This document shows, one piece after another, positions 34,100-39,793 of a stretch of 39,793 nucleotides of DNA; within the stretch, counting starts at the first letter, position 1, and every line of letters starts with the position of its first letter. The stretch is from JAFDZW01 sp035632315 (lineage in GTDB: Bacteria; Bacteroidota; Ignavibacteria; Palsa-1295), in assembly GCA_035632315.1 (NCBI GenBank), contig DASQGZ010000045.1, positions 1-39,793 on the forward strand, in the 5' to 3' direction. The notes below the pieces were generated by a model that had not been told where the DNA came from, did no database searches, and saw only the letters and a program-made list of their open reading frames with translations. Made by a program: the position numbers and the translations under genes.

Positions 34100-34507
34100 A
34101 TGGCATATATTCCAAATAGAGAGCCGGTTAATGCGTGGTCGCGGATCATGGCCAAATACAAGCGCCATCCCGGTTCGTGGGCATACGTGTTGCATCGCAT
34201 CAGCGGGATCGGACTCACGACATACTTATTTGTGCACATCTGGGCGCTGAGTTCGCTGACGCAGGGACGAGCGGCATTTGCCGAGGAAATGAAAACATTC
34301 ACGACGCCGCCATTTAAATTTCTCGAATGGGCATTGGGTATTCTCGTGATGTTTCATGCATTCAATGGTATTCGGATCGCCATCGTGGACTTCGGCGCAG
34401 GCGCTCGCAGGCAAAAAACATTGCTTCGCCTTGCGTACTCGCTCACGATCGCGGTTGTGATCCTGATGTTCTTTCTCATCTTTAACAACGATCTTTTTGC
34501 AAAATAG
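34100..34507 (+). CDS. sdhC: Succinate dehydrogenase cytochrome b subunit
   Basis: Membrane anchor of complex II, 135 residues, three helices (about 28-50, 72-94, 108-130). WAYVLHRISGIGL holds His32 in the HRxSG signature; His46 and His86 (FHAFNGIRI) are candidate heme ligands. Together with SdhD it would hold heme b and the quinone site. Eleven bases separate it from sdhD. Confidence 0.9.
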   Translation: MAYIPNREPVNAWSRIMAKYKRHPGSWAYVLHRISGIGLTTYLFVHIWALSSLTQGRAAFAEEMKTFTTPPFKFLEWALGILVMFHAFNGIRIAIVDFGAGARRQKTLLRLAYSLTIAVVILMFFLIFNNDLFAK

Positions 34508-34518
34508 AAAATACAGAA

Positions 34519-34902
34519 ATGGACGAATCAACTAAACATCTTCGTACGTATGCAGCCGGCCGCGGAGGATCTAAAGCCTGGATGTTGCAGCGCATTACGG
34601 GCATTTCACTTGTCATTCTGACAGTCGGGCATTACGTACTCATGCACTACAATCCAAAAAGCGGACATGATTACGGTTCGACCGCAGACCGTCTTTCAAT
34701 GCCCATTTTTAAGGGACTCTATCTTGCATTTATTACGATCGGAATGTATCACGGCGTGCAAGGCATTAGGAATATCGTGCGCGATTTTAAGCTCAAAGCA
34801 AAATGGAGCTACACGATCTTCGGTGTCATTATGATCGCCGCTCTGATATTCGTCGGTATCGGCTGGAATACTATGCTGACATTCGATCCGAACAAGCCCT
34901 AA
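34519..34902 (+). CDS. sdhD: Succinate dehydrogenase hydrophobic anchor subunit
   Basis: Second membrane anchor of complex II, 127 residues, three helices (about 24-43, 64-86, 98-118). WMLQRITGIS mirrors the HRISG of SdhC, and VGHYVLMHY (His38, His43) and YHGVQGIRNI (His78) are the usual heme and quinone-site helices. The catalytic genes sdhA and sdhB do not follow; two terminators do. Confidence 0.88.
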   Translation: MDESTKHLRTYAAGRGGSKAWMLQRITGISLVILTVGHYVLMHYNPKSGHDYGSTADRLSMPIFKGLYLAFITIGMYHGVQGIRNIVRDFKLKAKWSYTIFGVIMIAALIFVGIGWNTMLTFDPNKP

Positions 34903-34916
34903 CTATCTGAACTTGG

Positions 34917-34939
34917 ATCCGCCCGATAAGCGGATTTTT
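34917..34939 (+). terminator. Terminator 1 after sdhD
   Basis: ATCCGC (34917-34922), GCGGAT (34930-34935), then a T run. Weak six-base stem. Confidence 0.65.
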
Positions 34940-34949
34940 ATGATTGTAA

Positions 34950-34977
34950 AAGCCTGCTCAATATTAGCAGGCTTTTT
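34950..34977 (+). terminator. Terminator 2 after sdhD
   Basis: AAGCCTGCT (34950-34958), loop CAATATT, AGCAGGCTT (34966-34974), then T's. Strong nine-base stem, oriented to stop plus-strand transcription. Confidence 0.9.
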
Positions 34978-35018
34978 AATCGTATAGTATTTGTGTATTA
35001 ATAGAAACCTGTCATTAT

Positions 35019-35474
35019 ATGGAAAACTACAAACCGGACGGATACCACACTGCAATACCGTATCTTATTATTAACGGTGCGGCGAAAGCGATCGAGTTCT
35101 ACAAGGATGTATTTGGTGCGACGGAAATGCTGCGTTTTCCTCAGCCCGACGGACGTATCGGGCATGCAGAGATCACGATCGGGGATTCCGTTATTATGCT
35201 TGCAGATGAATTTCCGGAAATGGGATACCGATCACCTGTTTCGCTCGGGGGTTCACCGGTCAATATCTGTCTTTATGTTCCGAACACCGATAAAACGGTC
35301 GCTGCCGCAGTAAAAGCCGGGGCAACGATCACTCAGCAGATCGAAGACAAATTCTATGGCGACCGTGCCGGAGCAATTAAAGACCCGTTCGGTTTTACAT
35401 GGAATATTATGACACATATTCGAGACGTCTCTACGGATGAAATGATGAAAGCAGCATCGGCAATGGATGGCTAA
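35019..35474 (+). CDS. VOC (glyoxalase/bleomycin-resistance) superfamily protein
   Basis: Small cytoplasmic protein of the PhnB-like branch of the vicinal-oxygen-chelate fold, 151 residues. AIPYLIINGAAKAIEFYKDVFGA at the start, GRIGHAEITIGDSVIML in the middle and DRAGAIKDPFGFTWNI near the end are typical paired beta-alpha-beta units. His and Glu ligand positions are plausible in GHAEI but the substrate is unknown. It has its own leader after the sdhD terminators and ends five bases from the convergent copA stop. Confidence 0.88.
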   Translation: MENYKPDGYHTAIPYLIINGAAKAIEFYKDVFGATEMLRFPQPDGRIGHAEITIGDSVIMLADEFPEMGYRSPVSLGGSPVNICLYVPNTDKTVAAAVKAGATITQQIEDKFYGDRAGAIKDPFGFTWNIMTHIRDVSTDEMMKAASAMDG

Positions 35475-35479
35475 ACGAA

Positions 35480-37684
35480 TTATTTGCCTTTCACAGCCTT
35501 CCGCAGCCTTAGACTGTTCCCGATCACGCTGACATCGCTGAACGCCATGGCGAGCGAGCCTATCATTGGGTTCAGCAGCAGTTTAAATGCGGGGTAAAGC
35601 ACGCCACCAGCGATCGGAATACCGAGGCTGTTATAGAGAAAACTGAAGAACAGGTTTTGTTTGATCGTTCTGATCGTTTCTCGAGAGAGCGTGATCGCAT
35701 CCACAACAGCATTCAGGTCGTCACGAAGCAAGGTAATATCCGCTGCTTCCATTGCAACATCTGTCCCGCTGCCGATCGCAAATCCTACATCAGCCTGTGC
35801 AAGTGCCGGCGCGTCATTTATTCCATCGCCAACCATGCCGACGTTCCGGCCTTGTTCTTGAAGCTGACGAACTTTATCAGCTTTCTGATATGGAAGGACG
35901 TTCGCGATAACTTCGTTTATTCCAGCGTCTTTCGCGATCTCGTTCGCAGCAGTTTCATTATCACCGGTCATCATAATGACGGTGATCCCGGCGGAACGAA
36001 GTTTGGTGATCGCTTCGCGCGTTCCGGTTTTTAGTGACTGCTTGAACGTGAATGCGCCTGTAAGCTTTCCGTCTGCTGCAACGAATACGGAATTATGATC
36101 GACCTGTTGCGCCAAGACCCGGTGTGAAGCAAGAAATGCAGCGTTACCGATCAATATTTCTTTTCCATCGACTGCGGCGCTGACGCCGTTGCCTTGCTCT
36201 GACGAAAAGTTTGAAATGGCAATCGGAGAAATATTTTTTTTCTCGCCATATTTCACAATAGCACGGGCAAGCGGATGCGATGAGTTACGTTCGACACTTG
36301 ATGCAAGTTTAATGACCTCTGCCTCTGCAAGCCCATTATAGATGGCAAGAGTTGCAACTTCGGGTTCTGAAAGAGTGAGCGTCCCTGTTTTATCGAGAAC
36401 GATCGTATCGAGCTTCGCCGCCAGTTCGAGCGCGCTCCCCTTGCGGATCAAAATGCCAAGCTCAGAAGCTCGACCCGTCCCCACCATGATCGCCGTTGGT
36501 GTAGCAAGGCCCAGTGCACAGGGACAGGCAATAATAAGCACAGAGATAAATGGAATGAGCGCCGAAGAAAATTTGTCGACCGGCGATGCAACAAACCAGA
36601 TCGCGAATGCCAAGAGCGCGAGAACGATAACTCCTTGAACAAAATAACCGCTGACCGTATCGGCAAGATGTGCAATGGGCGCTTTCGATTCCTGAGCACG
36701 CTCGACAAGCCTGACAATCTGCTGTAATATCGTCGCAGAGCCAACTCGTGTTGCACGCAGATATATAACACCCTCCTGCACAAGAGTACTGCCGATAACT
36801 TCATCGCCAACCGATCTGCGGATCTGTTTCGATTCTCCGGTCATCATCGACTCGTCGATAAACGCAAAGCCATCAGTAATGACACCATCGACAGGGATCT
36901 TCTCGCCGGCACGAACAAACACGATGTCGCCTTTTTGGACATCGTCTGTTTCGATCGTGACGTCCTTACCTTCACGAATAACAGTGGCTGTCGTTGCCTG
37001 ACGTCCGAGCAATGCACGCATCGCTTCACCGGCTTTTCGCGAAGCATGCATTTCCATTAATCCGCCAAGCAGCACAAGGGTGACGATCGTCGCTGCTGAC
37101 TCAAAAAATACATGGTGTGCCGGCAGCAAAGACGGAGTAATAGTTAATACAGCGCTGTAGAGATATGCTGTCAGTACGCTCAGCCCGATCAGTGTATTCA
37201 TATCAGGCGCTTTTGCGCGTGCTGCTTTGTAGCCGCCGATATAAAAATGTGACCCACACCAAATAACGACCGGCGTTGCAAGAATAAATTGCACCCATGC
37301 ACTGCCCGTGAACATCAGATCCAACATGCTAATAACGAGTACAGGGATCGTTAGCGCAAGTGCAATAATAAATTTCAGTTTTCGATTTTGATAGATTACC
37401 TCAATATCGGCAAGATGATGCGCATGATGATCGTCTTTAGGCATATCAACTGCGTGATAACCAACTTTATCGACGGTCGTTTTAATCGCATCCGGGGTCA
37501 AAGCGTTTGGATCGTACAGAACAGACGCCTCACCTGTTGCAAGGTTGACAAACGCATTATGAGTACCAGGGAGCTTTTTTAGAGCAGTCTCAATACGCGT
37601 CACGCATGCTGCACAATCCATTCCTTCAACGAGGAAACGCTCTTCGGTAAGAAGCCCCGTCCGTTGTTCTTCACGCGGGGGCAT
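35480..37684 (-). CDS. copA: Copper-exporting P1B-type ATPase
   Basis: Inner-membrane ATPase that pumps Cu(I) out of the cytoplasm. 734 residues from the ATG at 37684; an ATG at 37714 is possible but overlaps the upstream gene more. One N-terminal heavy-metal domain with GMDCAAC (Cys24, Cys27), a His-rich linker (DDHHAHH, about 84-90), eight predicted helices, TGES (282-285), the ion-binding CPC (387-389), the phosphorylated Asp in DKTGT (431-435), HP (470-471) and GDGINDAPA. The YN motif in the seventh helix is present. In the last helix the usual MxxSS reads MAFSD, one Ser replaced by Asp. It overlaps the chaperone gene by 14 bases, so translation is coupled. Confidence 0.95.
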   Translation of the reverse strand: MPPREEQRTGLLTEERFLVEGMDCAACVTRIETALKKLPGTHNAFVNLATGEASVLYDPNALTPDAIKTTVDKVGYHAVDMPKDDHHAHHLADIEVIYQNRKLKFIIALALTIPVLVISMLDLMFTGSAWVQFILATPVVIWCGSHFYIGGYKAARAKAPDMNTLIGLSVLTAYLYSAVLTITPSLLPAHHVFFESAATIVTLVLLGGLMEMHASRKAGEAMRALLGRQATTATVIREGKDVTIETDDVQKGDIVFVRAGEKIPVDGVITDGFAFIDESMMTGESKQIRRSVGDEVIGSTLVQEGVIYLRATRVGSATILQQIVRLVERAQESKAPIAHLADTVSGYFVQGVIVLALLAFAIWFVASPVDKFSSALIPFISVLIIACPCALGLATPTAIMVGTGRASELGILIRKGSALELAAKLDTIVLDKTGTLTLSEPEVATLAIYNGLAEAEVIKLASSVERNSSHPLARAIVKYGEKKNISPIAISNFSSEQGNGVSAAVDGKEILIGNAAFLASHRVLAQQVDHNSVFVAADGKLTGAFTFKQSLKTGTREAITKLRSAGITVIMMTGDNETAANEIAKDAGINEVIANVLPYQKADKVRQLQEQGRNVGMVGDGINDAPALAQADVGFAIGSGTDVAMEAADITLLRDDLNAVVDAITLSRETIRTIKQNLFFSFLYNSLGIPIAGGVLYPAFKLLLNPMIGSLAMAFSDVSVIGNSLRLRKAVKGK

Positions 37685-37892
37685 ACTCGTAGGCTGTATA
37701 TCCGGCTTCAGCAACCGCGGTATTCAGATCTGCAAATGGCGGCTCTGTTTCGTCAAAAAAAACTACTGCGCGTTTCTCCGGCAAGGATACTTCCACATTC
37801 TGTACGCCGGGCACACGTTTCAATGCATCCGTCACACTGCGCACACAGCCGCTGCAATGCATTCCTTCTATAATTAGAATTTTCTCAGTCAT
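37671..37892 (-). CDS. copZ: Copper chaperone, heavy-metal-associated domain
   Basis: Small cytoplasmic metallochaperone, 73 residues, one ferredoxin-like HMA domain. GMHCSGC (Cys13, Cys16) is the Cu(I) site. It would hand copper to the ATPase encoded downstream, whose start it overlaps. It begins 54 bases after nuoD on the same strand, so it may be read through from the nuo genes or have its own promoter in the A/T-rich gap; no copper-responsive operator is evident. Confidence 0.92.
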   Translation of the reverse strand: MTEKILIIEGMHCSGCVRSVTDALKRVPGVQNVEVSLPEKRAVVFFDETEPPFADLNTAVAEAGYTAYEYAPA

Positions 37893-37946
37893 GAGTTACA
37901 AACTATTATTCTGTTTATACGAATAGAATATAATTTGTAACATATT

Positions 37947-39218
37947 CTATTTATCTGCCTCACCCATGATCGGATCGATCGAACCGATGATAGCGACGAC
38001 ATCGGAGATCATTGCACCTTCGAGCAAGCGCGAGAGACCTTGCAGGTTAACAAAACTTGGAGAACGAATTTTGCTTCGCCACGGTGTTCCGGTACCATCG
38101 GAAATGAGATACCACCCGAGCTCGCCTTTCGAGGCTTCGATCGCAGAGTAGCTTTCACCCTTCGGAGGTTTTTGGCCGAAGTTCACAAGCATAAAATCAT
38201 TGATCAGATCCTCCATCGACGTGTAGACCTCCCCTTTTCTCGGAAGGACATGCTTCGCATCGTCTGCAAGGATCTCACCTTTCTCGCGTTCAAGAAGATC
38301 GAGACACTGGCGGACGATCTTAACACTTTCGGTCACCTCGTCGAATCGGACGAAATATCTTGCAAGCGCGTCGCACTCAGTCCGAGTAATGACATTAAAA
38401 TCAAGTTCGGGATAAATGAGATACGGATCATCGCGACGAAGATCGGATGAAATACCACAACCTCGCAGATTAGGACCTGTCCAGCCGAGAGCGATCGCTT
38501 CATCCGGCGGCATAATGCCGATGTTCTCACATCGTTCGACAAAAATGCGATTCTTATGCAGCATCTTCGAGATCTCTTTCGTCGTTTCAGGGAGTTTGTC
38601 TATGAAACTTCTGATCATCTTGATGCATTCGGGCGTAATATCCTGCGCCAACCCGCCGATGCGCATATAACTGACCGTAAAGCGTACCCCGGTGAGCACA
38701 TCGTAAATATCATAAATTTTCTCTCGTTCACGCAACGCCCAGACGAAGACAGTAAGCGCGCCGACATCCATTGCCATTGCACCGGCAGCCATTAAATGTG
38801 AACTGACGCGTGCAAGCTCACAGGCAAGAGTGCGAATGATCTCGGCACGGCGCGGAACTTTGACGTGCATCAATTTTTCGACCGCCATTGTGTACGCAAC
38901 GTTATTCGCGATCGGAGAAATGTAATCGAGGCGATCGGTATGCGGAATAAACTCGTGATAGGTCATATTTTCCGCGAGCTTCTCGTAGCCTCGGTGCAAA
39001 TAACCAAGTTCGCATTTTGCCGCCACAACCGTTTCACCATCGAGGCGTAAAGCAACGCGAAGAACCCCATGCGTTGCCGGGTGCTGCGGTCCCATATTGA
39101 GGATCATCTCGTGATCGAGCCCGTCCTCGTCAATGACGACACTCGTATCTTTCGACAGTAATGCTTCGATGATCTGTTCGTTCGAGACAGAAGTGCGATT
39201 ATTTTTTTCCTGCATCAT
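37947..39218 (-). CDS. nuoD: NADH-quinone oxidoreductase subunit D
   Basis: 49-kDa subunit of the peripheral arm of complex I, which forms the quinone pocket with NuoB. 423 residues. GPQHPATHGVLRV, CELGYLHRGYEKLAE, LDYISP, TGVRFTVSYMRIGG, and the C-terminal GELGWYLISDGTGTPWR, FVNLQGL and IGSIDPIMGEADK are diagnostic. The ATG follows the nuoC stop by one base; an alternative ATG lies one codon on. The short Asn/Ser-rich N-terminus is an extension over the core family. Confidence 0.96.
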   Translation of the reverse strand: MMQEKNNRTSVSNEQIIEALLSKDTSVVIDEDGLDHEMILNMGPQHPATHGVLRVALRLDGETVVAAKCELGYLHRGYEKLAENMTYHEFIPHTDRLDYISPIANNVAYTMAVEKLMHVKVPRRAEIIRTLACELARVSSHLMAAGAMAMDVGALTVFVWALREREKIYDIYDVLTGVRFTVSYMRIGGLAQDITPECIKMIRSFIDKLPETTKEISKMLHKNRIFVERCENIGIMPPDEAIALGWTGPNLRGCGISSDLRRDDPYLIYPELDFNVITRTECDALARYFVRFDEVTESVKIVRQCLDLLEREKGEILADDAKHVLPRKGEVYTSMEDLINDFMLVNFGQKPPKGESYSAIEASKGELGWYLISDGTGTPWRSKIRSPSFVNLQGLSRLLEGAMISDVVAIIGSIDPIMGEADK

Positions 39219-39219
39219 A

Positions 39220-39720
39220 TCAATTCAAACGTATCGTTGTCGGCAAATGCTCATCTTTCGGAATCGGGATCGAACCCGGAATACCCATTAGCGGAAAATC
39301 TTTTCGCAGCGGATAATATTCATATTCTTCCGGCATATACATCCTGCGCAGATCGGGGTGACCATCAAAGATAATACCGTACATATCGTACACTTCACGC
39401 TCGTGCCAGCCGGCGCCGTCCCAAATACTAACGACGCTTGGGATATGAGGGTCGCGTTCGTCGCACCTGACTTTTAGAAATATCCTATCGTTCGTCTTGA
39501 GGTCACGAAGATTATATGTCACTTCGAATCGCATCGTTCGAGTGAAACGGTCGATCCCGGCCGTATCAATGAATTGGGTAAATCCGTATTTTTCTTTTAG
39601 CACACGCGCTGTCATCTCTAAATGCTCACGATCGACGAGGGCGCATGGCGTCCCGTTTATATCCACTGCTTCATACGTGAAGCCAGGAATTTCGGTTGAA
39701 AGTTGGGTAAAATCGAACAT
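39220..39720 (-). CDS. nuoC: NADH-quinone oxidoreductase subunit C
   Basis: 30-kDa subunit of complex I, 166 residues. FEVTYNLRDLKTNDRIFLKV, the family signature WHEREVYDMYGIIFDGHPDL and YPLRKDFPL are present. The frame is open to 39780, but the ATG at 39720 (MFDFTQL) is preferred; the extra 20 residues are unlike the family. nuoB and nuoA would be expected just past the window edge. Confidence 0.94.
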   Translation of the reverse strand: MFDFTQLSTEIPGFTYEAVDINGTPCALVDREHLEMTARVLKEKYGFTQFIDTAGIDRFTRTMRFEVTYNLRDLKTNDRIFLKVRCDERDPHIPSVVSIWDGAGWHEREVYDMYGIIFDGHPDLRRMYMPEEYEYYPLRKDFPLMGIPGSIPIPKDEHLPTTIRLN

Positions 39721-39793
39721 ACTAATAAAACAATAGTGCAATGAAGAATGTGCTATATTATTGCATCTTCCGAATAACAAAATCTAAGATAAA

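Overview
The window looks like a chromosomal segment of a Gram-negative, respiring bacterium from the Bacteroidota/Chlorobi (FCB) side of the tree. A Kapabacteria- or Ignavibacteria-like lineage is my best guess, not proven here. Reasons: A/T-rich leaders with few strong Shine-Dalgarno sites, a secreted HEAT-repeat/cyclophilin fusion, separate nuoC and nuoD, separate short sdhC and sdhD, and very large Sec-exported low-complexity surface proteins. No rRNA, tRNA, CRISPR array, transposase, integrase or phage structural or packaging gene was seen.

Layout. (1) 112-1179, plus strand: a membrane sensor histidine kinase, ended by a bidirectional terminator. (2) 1242-22815, minus strand: 21.6 kb holding nine genes for secreted proteins of 250 to 1962 residues. 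All have signal peptides, an N-terminal beta-strand cap, and repeat modules known from phage tail fibres and trimeric-autotransporter heads. None shows a visible membrane anchor, a type IX secretion tail or an S74 endosialidase chaperone. They form about six transcription units: 22815; 16979 with 15121; the four-gene run 13488 to 8630; 8297; and 7130. The leaders share a CGGGATA element. (3) 23186-27308, minus strand: a lysine 2,3-aminomutase, a GNAT acetyltransferase and two different ATP-grasp (D-Ala-D-Ala ligase-like) enzymes. This is a candidate pathway for a beta-lysine-containing small molecule or peptide. (4) 27487-35474, plus strand: HEAT-cyclophilin, phosphate acetyltransferase, a DUF1326/DUF2182 pair, SurE, FtsX, SdhC, SdhD and a VOC protein. 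(5) 35480-39720, minus strand: NuoC and NuoD, then a CopZ-like chaperone overlapping a copper P-type ATPase.

How it fits together. The right half is ordinary housekeeping: energy metabolism (nuo, sdh, pta), envelope division (ftsX), nucleotide salvage (surE) and copper handling (copZ-copA, perhaps the Met-rich DUF2182 protein). The left half is accessory. The nine-gene fibre array is the most unusual part and is probably a family of extracellular or cell-surface fibres built by module shuffling. The aminomutase/acetyltransferase/ligase cluster is the most interesting enzymatic lead. Functions of both systems are inferred from sequence only.
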